Assembly (NCBI RefSeq): GCF_028682635.1
Contig: NZ_JANHLK010000014.1
Span: 1-64,000, forward strand
Length of the DNA: 64,000 bases
Reading direction: 5' to 3'
Origin: Pseudomonas putida
Lineage (GTDB): Bacteria; Pseudomonadota; Gammaproteobacteria; Pseudomonadales; Pseudomonadaceae
A program made the translations under genes and the position numbers. Each line of letters opens with the position of its first letter. Within the stretch, counting starts at the first letter, position 1. Under the pieces are notes generated by a model. It worked only from the letters and a program-made list of their open reading frames with translations. It was not told the DNA's origin and did not search any database. This document shows positions 51,036 to 60,819 of the stretch, in pieces.

Positions 51036-52088
51036 TCAGCCCTTGAGCTTCGCCCAAATGCGGTCCTGCAGCTCCCGCGCCTTGTTGCTGCATTCCTTTT
51101 CCGGGCGCAGGCGCGAGGCGAATTCGTCGGGCATGTTGATGGCGTCCATCACTCGCCACTTGGCGTCGATCAGCTTGTCGCTCTGGATGCCATTGGCGTA
51201 GGCGATAGCGTTGGACACGGCCGCGGCGTTTTCCGGTTTCATCATCCAGTCGATGAAAATCTTCGCGTTGCCGGGGTGCGGCGCGCTTTTCGGTACGGCG
51301 AAGTTGTCCTGGAACATCGCCAGGCCTTCCTTCGGGTACACGTATTTGATGGTGCTCTTCTGCAAGGTGGCCCGGGCCGTGGAGCCGTTCCAGTTCTGCA
51401 TCATGATCACTTCACCGGAGGCCATGCGATCGACGGTGTTGTCCGAGCTGTACATCTTCAGGAAGGGCTTCTGCTTTTGCAGCAGCTCCAGGATGCGCTT
51501 GGCGTCCTGGGGGTTTTCGCTGCATTCGTCGACATTCAGATAGTGGCTGGCGGCGTTGATCACGCTGCTGGAGGTGTCGAGGGCGGCGAGTTGGCCTTGC
51601 AGTTCCTTGCGCGGCTCGAAGAACTCTTTCCACGAGTCGTCCAATTTGCCGCCCGGCACCCGCGCGCTGTCATAGGAGAACCCTGTGGTGCCCCACAGGT
51701 ACGGCGCCGAGAACTTGCGGCCGGGGTCGAAGCTCGGGTCGCGGAACGCCGGCTTGACGTGCTGGAAGTTGGGCAGGGCCGAGGCGTCGATTTCCAGTAG
51801 CAGGTCCTGGTTGATCAGGGTGCGCATGATCGATTGCGACGGCACGATCACGTCGTACGCCGCGCCGCCGGCCTGCAACTTGGCCAGCAGGGTTTCGTTG
51901 CTGTCGTAGCCGTCCATGGTGACCTTGATCCCGGTCTCCTTTTCGAACTTGGCCAGCAGGTCGACCGGGTAATAGTCGGTCCAGTTGTAGAAGAACAGTT
52001 CCTTGGGCTCAGCGGCCTGTGTACTCAACGCGGTGAAGCAACTCAGGGCCAGACCGGCAACAGCGAAGCACATGCTTTTTGTTTTCAT
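51036..52088 (-). CDS. PotD-type periplasmic substrate-binding protein
   Basis: A 350-residue exported binding protein: signal peptide to about residue 25 (STQA). The mature chain begins ELFFYNWTDYYPVDLLAKFEKETGI, a classical PotD/PotF spermidine/putrescine-family start. DVIVPSQSIMRTLI and WNGSTARATL are further landmarks. With PotA-, PotB- and PotC-type genes it forms an importer for a polyamine-like or small cationic molecule. GGAG precedes the start by ten bases. Confidence 0.92.
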   Translation of the reverse strand: MKTKSMCFAVAGLALSCFTALSTQAAEPKELFFYNWTDYYPVDLLAKFEKETGIKVTMDGYDSNETLLAKLQAGGAAYDVIVPSQSIMRTLINQDLLLEIDASALPNFQHVKPAFRDPSFDPGRKFSAPYLWGTTGFSYDSARVPGGKLDDSWKEFFEPRKELQGQLAALDTSSSVINAASHYLNVDECSENPQDAKRILELLQKQKPFLKMYSSDNTVDRMASGEVIMMQNWNGSTARATLQKSTIKYVYPKEGLAMFQDNFAVPKSAPHPGNAKIFIDWMMKPENAAAVSNAIAYANGIQSDKLIDAKWRVMDAINMPDEFASRLRPEKECSNKARELQDRIWAKLKG

Positions 52089-52106
52089 GGTTGAAGCGCT
52101 CCAGGA

Positions 52107-52895
52107 TTATTGGTTTTTGCCGCGCTGTCCCAGCCAGAAGGCCAGCACCACCAGCACGATGGAAATCACCAGCATCAGGGTCGAGATCGCGTTGATCTCC
52201 GGCGTCACGCCGGCCTTGATCGCGGAGAAGATGTACACCGGCAACGTGGTCGAACCGGGACCGGCGACGAAGAAGGTCATGATGAAATCGTCGAGGCTGA
52301 CCACGAACGCCAGCACCGACCCGGACAGCACCGCCGGCCACAACAGCGGCAGCGTCACCCGGCGGAACACCTGCCACGGATTGGCGTACAGGTCGTTCGC
52401 CGCTTCCAGCAGGCTCTTGTCCAGGTCATTGAGCCGCGCGCGGATCGGCAGGTAGGCGAAGGGAATGCAGAAGCCGACGTGCGCGACGATCACCGTCAGC
52501 AAACCGAGCTTGATTCCCAGCGCCATGAACAGCAGCAGGGTGGCGACGGCGGTGACGATCTCCGGCAGGATCAGCGGCAGGTTAATCCCGCCTTCGACCA
52601 TTTTCTGCCCATAGAACGGCCGGTAGGTCGCCAGTGCCGCAAGCAGCGCAATTGCCGTGGCACATACCGTGGCGATGCTGGCGACGATGATCGAGTTCAG
52701 CGCCGCGGTCTGGATCGACGGATTGGCCAGGATCCGCCCGTACCAGGCGAACGAGAACTCGGTCCACACCGTCGCCGAGCGGTTGGCGTTGAAGCTGTAG
52801 GCGATCAGCACGAAGATCGGCAGGTACAGGTAGGCCAGGATCAGCAGGCTGACTTCCCGGGTCATCGGCAGTTTTTTCAAGTGCAGGGCGATCAT
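52107..52895 (-). CDS. PotC-type ABC permease
   Basis: A 262-residue permease with about six membrane helices and an EAA loop (SLLEAANDLYANPWQVFRRVTLPLLWP region), matching PotC/PotI. GAGGAG is seven bases before the start, which overlaps the PotB-type stop by ATGA. It pairs with the PotB-type permease. Confidence 0.92.
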   Translation of the reverse strand: MIALHLKKLPMTREVSLLILAYLYLPIFVLIAYSFNANRSATVWTEFSFAWYGRILANPSIQTAALNSIIVASIATVCATAIALLAALATYRPFYGQKMVEGGINLPLILPEIVTAVATLLLFMALGIKLGLLTVIVAHVGFCIPFAYLPIRARLNDLDKSLLEAANDLYANPWQVFRRVTLPLLWPAVLSGSVLAFVVSLDDFIMTFFVAGPGSTTLPVYIFSAIKAGVTPEINAISTLMLVISIVLVVLAFWLGQRGKNQ

Positions 52896-53809
52896 GCGGT
52901 GGCTCCTCGGCGAAGCGTTTTGGCGGCGCTGCGGCTATAGAGGGCGTACAGCACCAGAGACAGCAGCAGAATCCCCAGCAGCAGGAACGACAGCGAACTG
53001 CCCAGTGGCCAGTTACGCGCGGTGCCGAACTGTTGCTGGATCAGGTTGCCGATCATCAGCGTCTTGCCGCCGCCGAGAATCGCCGGGGTGATGAAGGCGC
53101 CGAGGCTCGGCACGAACACCAGCAATGAGCCGGCAATCACCCCCGGCATCGACAGCGGCAAAATGATCCGCCGCAGCGCATGCCAGCGATTGGCACCCAG
53201 GTCATAGGCGGCTTCCACCAGGCGCCAGTCGAGTTTTTCCAGGGTCGAGTAGATCGGCAAAATCATGAACGGCAGGAAGCTGTAGACCAGCCCGACGCTG
53301 ACCGCGAAGTCGTTGTAGAGCAGGGTGATGCCGCCGGCCTGGGGCAACAGCGCGTTAAGGCTCTGGGCGACCCAGCCCTGTTCGCGCAGGATGATCAGCC
53401 AGGCGTAGTTGCGGATCAGCAGGTTGGTCCAGAACGGGATGGTGATCAGCAACACCATCAGGTTGCGCCGCCGCGGAGTCAGGCTCGACATCCACAGCGC
53501 CACCGGAAAGCCGAACAGGAAACACAGCACCGTGGTGCCGCCGGCCTGGAACACCGAGCGGATCAGCGCCTGGGCGTAGACCCAGTTCAGCTCCAGTTCG
53601 CCGTCGAAACCTTCCTGGAAAAACAGCTGCACGTAGCTTTGCAATTGCCAGTCGGCCTGCCAGTCGACGCCGCCATAGACGTTGCGCGGCAACAGGCTGA
53701 TATAGCCCATGATGCCCAGCGGAATGGCGATCAGAGACAGCAGGGTCAGGACCACCGGGCTGAGCAACAGCGCGCGGTTGAGGGCTGGGGAAGTGCTGCT
53801 GACGCTCAT
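52892..53809 (-). CDS. PotB-type ABC permease
   Basis: A 305-residue permease with about six membrane helices and an EAA loop (LVEAAYDLGANRWHALRRIILPLSMP). It is longer than PotC, with an extra periplasmic stretch after the first helix, as in PotB/PotH. GGAGG lies six bases before the start, one base after the ATPase stop. Confidence 0.92.
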   Translation of the reverse strand: MSVSSTSPALNRALLLSPVVLTLLSLIAIPLGIMGYISLLPRNVYGGVDWQADWQLQSYVQLFFQEGFDGELELNWVYAQALIRSVFQAGGTTVLCFLFGFPVALWMSSLTPRRRNLMVLLITIPFWTNLLIRNYAWLIILREQGWVAQSLNALLPQAGGITLLYNDFAVSVGLVYSFLPFMILPIYSTLEKLDWRLVEAAYDLGANRWHALRRIILPLSMPGVIAGSLLVFVPSLGAFITPAILGGGKTLMIGNLIQQQFGTARNWPLGSSLSFLLLGILLLSLVLYALYSRSAAKTLRRGATA

Positions 53810-53810
53810 C

Positions 53811-54896
53811 TCAGGCCTCCATCAACAGGCAGGCGTGGGGCGGAAGGTTGACCGCGACACGGTCGCCGACCCCGCGATTGCGGTTCAGGCCTTCGTTGTT
53901 TTCGCGCAGCATGACCTTGATGTCGTTGTTCAGGCGGCACTGGTAGAGGGTCGCGGTGCCGACATACAACACCGCCTCGATCACCCCGCGCAGGTGGTGT
54001 GGTTGCGTCGGGTCGACCAGTTGCGAACGCTCCGGGCGGAACGCCAGTTGCACGCTGGAGCCGTCGAAGCCCTGGGCCGGGCAGGGGATTTCCACCGGCA
54101 TGCCGTTGGGCACGAAGAGCTTTTCGTTCTGCTGGCCACGTTTGATATGGCCGGGAAGGAAGTTGATGTCGCCGATGAACTGGGCGACGAACCGATGCTG
54201 GGGGTTTTCGTAGATGTCGTTGGGTGTGCCGATCTGCAGGATCTTGCCGGCGGACATCACAGCGATGCGATCGGACAGGGTCAGGGCTTCTTCCTGGTCG
54301 TGGGTGACGAAGATGAAGGTGATCCCGGCTTCCTTCTGCACGCGCTTGAGTTCGACCTGCATTTCCTTGCGCAGCTTGAGGTCCAGAGCCGACAACGGCT
54401 CGTCGAGCAACAGCACCTTGGGCTTCGGCGCCAGGGCCCGGGCCAGCGCCACGCGCTGCTGCTGGCCACCGGATAATTCCGCCGGTTTGCGCTGGGCCAG
54501 GTGTTGCATTTGCACCAGCGCCAGCATCTCATCGACCCGTTGCGGGATCAGCTTGCGATCAAGACCCTGCATCTCGAGGCCGAAGGCGATATTCTGCGCA
54601 ACACTCATGTGCGGAAACAGCGCGTAGCTCTGGAACACCGTGTTGACCCTACGCTTGAACGGCGGCAGATCGTTGACCGGTTCCCCGGCCAGGCGAATCT
54701 CGCCTTCGCTGACGTGCTCGAAACCGGCGATGGTGCGCAGCAGGGTGGTCTTGCCGCAGCCGGAGGGGCCTAGCAGGGTGAAGAATTCGTTGTCGGCGAT
54801 GTCGACAGACACATTGTCCAGGGCTGGCGCCAGTCCGGGATCGTCGGAATAGCGTTTTGAGACGTTTCGCACTTCAATTGCAACTGGATGACCCAT
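53811..54896 (-). CDS. PotA-type ABC ATPase
   Basis: A 361-residue ATPase: Walker A GPSGCGKTT (near 41), signature LSGGQQQRV, Walker B VLLLDEPLSALD, H-loop VTHDQ. A C-terminal TOBE domain (about 280-355) marks the PotA/PotG type. It is the first gene of the minus-strand unit and lies divergent to the GntR/FCD regulator, which probably controls it. A GAGGAATG stretch is before the start. Confidence 0.93.
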   Translation of the reverse strand: MGHPVAIEVRNVSKRYSDDPGLAPALDNVSVDIADNEFFTLLGPSGCGKTTLLRTIAGFEHVSEGEIRLAGEPVNDLPPFKRRVNTVFQSYALFPHMSVAQNIAFGLEMQGLDRKLIPQRVDEMLALVQMQHLAQRKPAELSGGQQQRVALARALAPKPKVLLLDEPLSALDLKLRKEMQVELKRVQKEAGITFIFVTHDQEEALTLSDRIAVMSAGKILQIGTPNDIYENPQHRFVAQFIGDINFLPGHIKRGQQNEKLFVPNGMPVEIPCPAQGFDGSSVQLAFRPERSQLVDPTQPHHLRGVIEAVLYVGTATLYQCRLNNDIKVMLRENNEGLNRNRGVGDRVAVNLPPHACLLMEA

Positions 54897-54916
54897 AATG
54901 GTGCATTCCTCTAATT

Positions 54917-54944
54917 ATTGTATGCAAAATCTGGATGCAATTTA
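54917..54944. promoter_or_regulatory. Possible GntR operator region
   Basis: Two TGCAA-containing half-sites, TTGTATGCAA at 54918-54927 and GGATGCAATT twelve bases further, in the space between the PotA-type gene and the divergent GntR/FCD gene. TTGTATGCAA approaches FadR-type operators, but the symmetry is imperfect. Confidence 0.35.
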
Positions 54945-55036
54945 GAAATACCCGGATTAACCTGCTTGTGCAACCCCCTTTTGCAAGGCTGTGGATTCGC
55001 CTGGAGTGGGTTGCGTAGCGATCAAGGAGTCATCGA

Positions 55037-55726
55037 ATGGCGGAAAAGAAACTGGAAACCACGGTCGACCGCGTCTACCAAGGGGTTTACGAGGCGATCA
55101 GCAAACGCTCGCTGCGGCCTGGCATGAAGCTGGGCGAGGCTTCGTTGGCCGAACTTTTCAATGTCAGCCGCACGTCGGTGCGTGCCGCGCTCAAGCAATT
55201 GGAAGCCGATGGACTGGTCACAACCGAGCCCAATAAAGGTGCGTCGGTGTCGCTGCCGAGCGACGAAGAGATCCGTTCATTGTTCGAAACCCGGCGCCTG
55301 GTCGAGATCGGCATCGTCAGCGAACTGTGTCGCCGACGCGATACGGCGGTGACCCGGGATCTGCGCGATCACCTGCTGCTGGAGGACGAGGCGCATCGCA
55401 ACGGTGACCACGAACGCTTGATCCACCTGCTCGGCGAGTTCCACATCAAGCTGGCCCGCAGCCTGAACAACCCGGTCTTACTCGACTGGTTCCAGAAGCT
55501 GATCTCCCGAGCCTCGCTGTACGCCGCCGCGCTGGACGACGACAGCCACGAAGCCTGCCGCGACGACGAACACCTGCGGTTGATCGAGTACATCGAGGCG
55601 GGCAACCAGAGCGCGGCGATCGAGCTGACCTGCATCCATTTGAACGGGATCGAGAAGGCGATTCTGGATGTGGCGGCGACTTTGAAAACTGGCTATCACC
55701 CGCTCAAGCACCTGATCGAGGTCTAA
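55037..55726 (+). CDS. GntR-family regulator, FCD (FadR) subfamily
   Basis: A 229-residue regulator: winged HTH (LAELFNVSRTSVRAALKQLEADGL, about 38-61) and a helical FCD domain (about 85-220) with the usual His/Asp metal-site pattern. It is divergent from the polyamine-type transporter and amidohydrolase unit, so it is its probable local regulator. Divergent FCD regulators usually repress catabolic operons until substrate appears. It ends before a long inverted repeat. Confidence 0.9.
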   Translation: MAEKKLETTVDRVYQGVYEAISKRSLRPGMKLGEASLAELFNVSRTSVRAALKQLEADGLVTTEPNKGASVSLPSDEEIRSLFETRRLVEIGIVSELCRRRDTAVTRDLRDHLLLEDEAHRNGDHERLIHLLGEFHIKLARSLNNPVLLDWFQKLISRASLYAAALDDDSHEACRDDEHLRLIEYIEAGNQSAAIELTCIHLNGIEKAILDVAATLKTGYHPLKHLIEV

Positions 55727-55742
55727 TGCTCCCCGCACCCCT

Positions 55743-55829
55743 TGTAGGAGCTGCCGAAGGCTGCGATCTTTTGATCTTGCTTTGAGAAAATCAAAGTCAA
55801 AAGATCGCAGCCTTCGGCAGCTCCTACAG
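55743..55829. repeat. Long inverted repeat of the GCTGCGATCTTTTGAT family
   Basis: TGTAGGAGCTGCCGAAGGCTGCGATCTTTTGAT on the left pairs with its inverse on the right across a short centre. It follows the GntR/FCD gene and is likely part of that gene's 3' end. Confidence 0.88.
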
Positions 55830-55934
55830 GGGGGGCTGCGTCAATTTCTCGAATCAGCTATACCTCTATGAAACCATTGCCATCCGCGATGCTCGAATCA
55901 AACGGGTGCAATAACCGGGACGCAGAGCCAGTCG

Positions 55935-58046
55935 ATGCAGTTTCTAGAAGATAGCCACGGGTGTGCCGGCTGGGACGGCGAAATGGCCGAGCGTATTCGT
56001 GCGTTCGACTGGAGCCGAACCGAGCTGGGCAGCCTCGATGCCTGGCCGAGAAGCCTGAGCAGTTCGGTGCAGTTGATGCTCGCCTCGCCGTTGCCGATGG
56101 TGATGTTGTGGGGGCGGCCCGGCTACATGATCTACAACGACGCCTATTCGAAATTTGCCGGCGGGCGCCATCCCTATCTGTTGGGGGCGCCGGTGGAACT
56201 GGGCTGGCCGGAAGTGGCCGAATTCAATCGGCATGTGGTCGATACCTGCCTGGCCGGCGGCACCTTGTCCTACCGTGGCAAAGAGCTGGTGCTGCTGCGC
56301 GACGGCGTGCCCGAAGACGTCTGGATGGACCTCTATTACAGCCCGGTGGCTGACGATGACGGCAAACCGGCCGGGGTCATGGCGATGGTCGTCGAGACCA
56401 CGGAGCATGTGATTTCCGAACGCCTTCGGCAGGTGGCCGAAGATGCTTATCGCGCCGATAACGAGCGGGTACGCCTGGCATTGAATGCGGGCGCCTTGCT
56501 CGGTTCGTTCGTCTGGGACGTCAAGGCCAATGTGCTGAGCGGTGACGAGCGTTTCGCCCGGACTTTTTCCTACCCGGCCGAGCAAGACCTGGCCGACTTG
56601 CCATCGGACATTGCCGAAGCACGGATTCATCCCGACGACCTGAGCTGGATGCAGGAACAGGTCCAGCAATCAGTGGAAACCGGCGAGCCCTTTAATGCCG
56701 AATACCGGGTGCTGCGCACCGATGGCAGCTACTGTTGGGTACTCGCCAGTGGCTGCTGCGAGTTCAATGCAGAGGGCGAACCGTTTCGTTTCCCCGGGGT
56801 GCTGATCGACATCCATGAACGCAAGAGCGCCGAAGAATCCTTGCTCAGGTTCACCCGCAATCTGGAGCAGCGGGTCGCCGACGAAGTCGAGGCACGTCTC
56901 GCGGCGGAAGAGCAATTGCGCCAGTCACAGAAACTCGAGGCCATTGGCGGCCTGACGGGGGGTGTGGCCCATGACTTCAATAACCTGTTGCAGGTGATCG
57001 CCGGCAACCTTCACCTGCTGGCCCGGCATGAGCCGCAGAACGCCAATGTCCAGCGTCGGGTGGCGGCGTCGATTGCCGCCGTCGAGCGTGGGGCAAAATT
57101 GTCTGCGCAATTGCTCGCGTTTGCCCGTCGCCAGCCGCTGTCCCCGGCCATTTGTACGCCGCAGCCGATCTTCGACGAACTTGGCGAACTGTTGCAGCGT
57201 GCGCTGGGGGAAACCATCCACGTCCATATGAGCGCGCCACCGGATTCCTGGCAGGTCTTCGTCGATCGCAATCAACTGGAAAACGCCATCCTCAACCTGG
57301 CGATCAATGCCCGTGACGCCATGAAGGGTGAGGGGACCATCGACCTCAGCGCCGACAACATCGGCCTTGACCAGGGATTTTGCGCCGGCAAGGGCATTGC
57401 CGCCGGCGACTATGTGCGGGTGTCCGTGGCTGACAGCGGTGCGGGTATGCCGCCGCAGGTGCTGGCCCAGGCGTTCGAACCGTTTTTTACCACCAAGCCC
57501 GACGGCCAGGGCACGGGGCTTGGGTTGAGCATGGTGTTCGGTTTCGTCAAGCAGAGTGGCGGGCACATCGAGATGTCCAGCGTCGAGGGGCAGGGCACCC
57601 GGGTGCAGATGTATTTCCCGCGCAGCCTGCGTTCGATGGACAGTGAAACGCCCCGTGCCGAAGTGTCGCAACAGGGCGCCAACGAGCGGATCCTGGTGGT
57701 CGAGGACAATGAGGCGGTGCGCGTTTCCACCGTGGAGTTGTTGCGCGAAGAAGGCTATCAGGTGCTCACCGCCGCCAATGCCGACGTTGCCATGCAGATG
57801 TTGCTGGAGGGCGCGGCGGTGGACCTGATCTTCACCGACGTGGTCATGCCCGGCCTGATAAAAAGCTCGGACCTGGCGGCATGGGCCAAGGTACAGGAAC
57901 CCCCGGTGGCGGTGTTGTTCACCTCCGGCCACACCCGTGACATCATTTCGCGCAACCACCAGCTCAGCCCGGATACCCATTTACTGAGCAAGCCCTATGG
58001 GCCGCAAGCGTTGACGCAGATGATTCGTACTGTTCTCAACGGCTGA
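55935..58046 (+). CDS. Hybrid sensor histidine kinase (PAS-PAS-HisKA-HATPase-REC)
   Basis: A 703-residue soluble hybrid kinase with no membrane segment. Two PAS-type domains (about 40-155 and 175-300) precede a short coiled coil, a HisKA domain with GGVAHDFNNLLQ (His near 345), a HATPase domain (NAILNLAINARDAM, GTGLGLSMV) and a C-terminal receiver (ILVVEDNEAVRVS, phosphoacceptor Asp in IFTDVVMPG). It is monocistronic, bounded by repeats. The cytoplasmic PAS domains suggest sensing of an internal signal such as redox state or a small ligand; no cofactor-binding Cys of LOV type is seen. Confidence 0.92.
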   Translation: MQFLEDSHGCAGWDGEMAERIRAFDWSRTELGSLDAWPRSLSSSVQLMLASPLPMVMLWGRPGYMIYNDAYSKFAGGRHPYLLGAPVELGWPEVAEFNRHVVDTCLAGGTLSYRGKELVLLRDGVPEDVWMDLYYSPVADDDGKPAGVMAMVVETTEHVISERLRQVAEDAYRADNERVRLALNAGALLGSFVWDVKANVLSGDERFARTFSYPAEQDLADLPSDIAEARIHPDDLSWMQEQVQQSVETGEPFNAEYRVLRTDGSYCWVLASGCCEFNAEGEPFRFPGVLIDIHERKSAEESLLRFTRNLEQRVADEVEARLAAEEQLRQSQKLEAIGGLTGGVAHDFNNLLQVIAGNLHLLARHEPQNANVQRRVAASIAAVERGAKLSAQLLAFARRQPLSPAICTPQPIFDELGELLQRALGETIHVHMSAPPDSWQVFVDRNQLENAILNLAINARDAMKGEGTIDLSADNIGLDQGFCAGKGIAAGDYVRVSVADSGAGMPPQVLAQAFEPFFTTKPDGQGTGLGLSMVFGFVKQSGGHIEMSSVEGQGTRVQMYFPRSLRSMDSETPRAEVSQQGANERILVVEDNEAVRVSTVELLREEGYQVLTAANADVAMQMLLEGAAVDLIFTDVVMPGLIKSSDLAAWAKVQEPPVAVLFTSGHTRDIISRNHQLSPDTHLLSKPYGPQALTQMIRTVLNG

Positions 58047-58056
58047 GCACAGTACA

Positions 58057-58146
58057 TGTGGGAGCGGGCTTGCTCGCGAATGCGATATGTCAGGCACATC
58101 AATGTTGAATGACACACCGCATTCGCGAGCAAGCCCGCTCCCACAG
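58057..58146. repeat. Inverted REP pair (GTGGGAGCGGG type)
   Basis: TGTGGGAGCGGGCTTGCTCGCGAATGCG and its inverse about 35 bases apart, between the hybrid kinase and the UvrA-like gene. Confidence 0.88.
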
Positions 58147-58184
58147 TCATCATATTTTTCAAATCCTTGATCGAGGCTGGCCCC

Positions 58185-60818
58185 ATGACCTCCACTCGCA
58201 CCTCCAACCCTCCCTCCGGCATGGTCAGGGTGCGTGGCGCCCGGGAGCACAACCTCAAGAACGTCGATGTCGACATTCCCCGCGATGCCCTGGTGGTGTT
58301 CACCGGGGTGTCCGGCTCGGGCAAGTCGTCCCTGGCGTTTTCGACCCTGTACGCCGAAGCCCAGCGCCGCTATTTCGAATCCGTGGCGCCTTATGCGCGT
58401 CGCCTGATCGATCAGGTGGGCGTGCCGGATGTCGATTCCATCGAGGGCTTGCCGCCCGCGGTGGCCTTGCAGCAACAACGGGGCACGCCGAGCACGCGCT
58501 CTTCGGTGGGCAGCGTCACGACCCTGTCGAGCCTGATCCGCATGCTGTATTCCCGTGCCGGCAGTTACCCGCCGGGGCAGCCGATGCTCTACGCCGAAGA
58601 CTTTTCTCCGAACACGCCCCAGGGCGCGTGCCCGCAATGCCACGGCCTGGGCAGGGTGTATGAGGTCACCGAAGCACTGATGGTGCCGGACCCGAGCCTG
58701 ACCATTCGCCAGCGTGCGGTTGCCTCCTGGCCCATGGCCTGGCAGGGCCAGAACCTGCGGGACATCCTGGTGACCCTGGGCTATGACGTCGATGTGCCCT
58801 GGCGCGACCTGCCGAAGAAGCAGCGTGACTGGATTCTCTTCACCGAAGAAACCCCGACGGTGCCGGTGTACGCCGGGCTCACCCCGAAGGAAACCCGGGT
58901 GGCCCTCAAGCGCAAGATGGAACCGAGTTACCAGGGCACCTTCACCGGCGCCAGGCGCTACATCCTGCACACCTTCACCCATTCGCAAAGTGCGTTGATG
59001 AAGAAGCGCGTCTCGCGCTTCATGCTCGGTAGCCCTTGCCCATTGTGCGACGGCAAGCGCCTCAAGCACGAAGCCCTTTCGGTGACTTTCGCCGGCTACG
59101 ACATCGGCGAACTGTCCCAAATGCCCTTGCTGCAAGTGGCAGAAGTACTCAAGCCAGTGGCGGCCCGGCATTACCTCGAAGAGGGCGATGAGGCGGGAGA
59201 GGTATTAACTCACCAGCAAACCCGCGAGGCCCGTGAACAGCGCGTGGCCCACGGTGCCAGTGGCCATGCCAACGCCCCGGATGTACGCCACACGCCGAAT
59301 CTCTCAGTGGAAAAACGCCTCGCCGCGCAACGCATTGCCCAGGATCTTCTGGAGCGGGTCAGCACCCTGACCGACCTGGGCCTGGGTTACCTGGCCCTGG
59401 AGCGCAGTACGCCGACGCTGTCGTCTGGCGAATTGCAACGCCTGCGCCTGGCGACCCAGCTGGGCTCGCAGTTGTTCGGCGTGATCTACGTGCTGGATGA
59501 GCCCTCGGCCGGCTTGCACCCGGCCGACGGTGAAGCACTGTTCGAAGCCCTGCAACGCTTGAAAGCGGCGGGCAATACCCTGTTCGTGGTCGAGCACGAC
59601 CTGGAAACCATGCGCCGCGCCGACTGGTTGATCGATGTCGGCCCGGCGGCGGGCGAGCATGGCGGCCGGGTGCTGTACAGCGGTGCGCCGGCGGGGCTGG
59701 CAGCAGTGAAGGATTCGCAGACCCGCGCCTACCTGTTCGCCAAACACGCCAACCAATCCCGTCGTCCGCGTAAGGCCAGCGACTGGCTGCGTCTTGAAGG
59801 CGTCACGCGCAACAATCTGGACAACCTCAGCGTCGAGTTTCCGTTGGGCTGTTTCACGGCGGTGACCGGGGTGTCGGGCTCGGGGAAATCCAGCCTGGTC
59901 AGCCAGGCGTTGCTGGAGCTGGTCGGTGCGCATCTGGGGCGTCCGGGCACTGAGAGCGAACCGCAGGAACTGAGCCTGGAAGATGAAGCGCCGACCGTCA
60001 GTGGCGGGCAGGTTGCGGCGGGGCTGGCGTCGATCAAGCGTTTGGTGCAGGTCGATCAGAAGCCCATTGGCCGTACGCCGCGCTCTAACCTCGCGACCTA
60101 CACCGGGCTGTTCGACAATGTACGCAAGCTCTACGCCGCCACGCCCGAGGCGCAGGCGGCGGGTTACGACGCCGGGCAGTTTTCCTTCAATGTCGCCAAG
60201 GGCCGCTGCCCGACCTGTGAAGGCGAAGGTTTTGTCAGCGTCGAATTGCTGTTCATGCCCAGCGTCTACGCGCCATGCCCGACCTGCCACGGCGCGCGCT
60301 ACAACCCCGAGACGCTGGCGATCACCTGGCAGGACCTGACCATTGCCCAGGTGCTGCAACTGACCGTGGACCAGGCCGTGGACGTGTTCGCCGAACAAGC
60401 GGCGGTGCGTCGGTCCCTGGAGGTGCTGCGCGATATCGGCCTGGGCTACCTGCGCCTCGGCCAACCGGCGACCGAGCTGTCCGGGGGTGAAGCCCAGCGC
60501 ATCAAGCTGGCCACCGAGCTGCAACGCAACCAGCGCGGGGCGACGCTCTACGTGCTCGATGAACCGACAACGGGCCTGCACCCGCGCGACGTCGATCGTC
60601 TGCTCGAGCAGTTGAACAACCTGGTGACGGCTGGGCACACGGTGATCGTCGTCGAACATGAAATGCGCGTGGTGGCGCAGAGTGACTGGGTGATCGATAT
60701 CGGCCCGGGGGCGGGGGATCAGGGGGGCAAGGTTGTGGTGGCGGGGGAGCCGCGGAAAGTCGCGAGCAGCAAAAAGAGCCGAACAGCGCCATTTCTCGCC
60801 AGGGTTCTTGGGCATTGA
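58185..60818 (+). CDS. UvrA paralogue (UvrA2-like excinuclease ATPase)
   Basis: An 877-residue UvrA-family protein with two ABC ATPase modules: Walker A GVSGSGKSS near residues 44 and 566, and two signature regions (LSSGELQRLRLA, LSGGEAQRIKLA). Zinc-site cysteine groups CPQCHG, CPLCDG, CPTCEG and CPTCHG are present. Length is below the roughly 940 of housekeeping UvrA, which suggests the class II group lacking the UvrB-binding insert, often linked to drug resistance or crosslink tolerance. No uvrB neighbours. The start at 58185 follows a GAGGCTGG. Confidence 0.88.
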   Translation: MTSTRTSNPPSGMVRVRGAREHNLKNVDVDIPRDALVVFTGVSGSGKSSLAFSTLYAEAQRRYFESVAPYARRLIDQVGVPDVDSIEGLPPAVALQQQRGTPSTRSSVGSVTTLSSLIRMLYSRAGSYPPGQPMLYAEDFSPNTPQGACPQCHGLGRVYEVTEALMVPDPSLTIRQRAVASWPMAWQGQNLRDILVTLGYDVDVPWRDLPKKQRDWILFTEETPTVPVYAGLTPKETRVALKRKMEPSYQGTFTGARRYILHTFTHSQSALMKKRVSRFMLGSPCPLCDGKRLKHEALSVTFAGYDIGELSQMPLLQVAEVLKPVAARHYLEEGDEAGEVLTHQQTREAREQRVAHGASGHANAPDVRHTPNLSVEKRLAAQRIAQDLLERVSTLTDLGLGYLALERSTPTLSSGELQRLRLATQLGSQLFGVIYVLDEPSAGLHPADGEALFEALQRLKAAGNTLFVVEHDLETMRRADWLIDVGPAAGEHGGRVLYSGAPAGLAAVKDSQTRAYLFAKHANQSRRPRKASDWLRLEGVTRNNLDNLSVEFPLGCFTAVTGVSGSGKSSLVSQALLELVGAHLGRPGTESEPQELSLEDEAPTVSGGQVAAGLASIKRLVQVDQKPIGRTPRSNLATYTGLFDNVRKLYAATPEAQAAGYDAGQFSFNVAKGRCPTCEGEGFVSVELLFMPSVYAPCPTCHGARYNPETLAITWQDLTIAQVLQLTVDQAVDVFAEQAAVRRSLEVLRDIGLGYLRLGQPATELSGGEAQRIKLATELQRNQRGATLYVLDEPTTGLHPRDVDRLLEQLNNLVTAGHTVIVVEHEMRVVAQSDWVIDIGPGAGDQGGKVVVAGEPRKVASSKKSRTAPFLARVLGH

Positions 60819-60819
60819 A

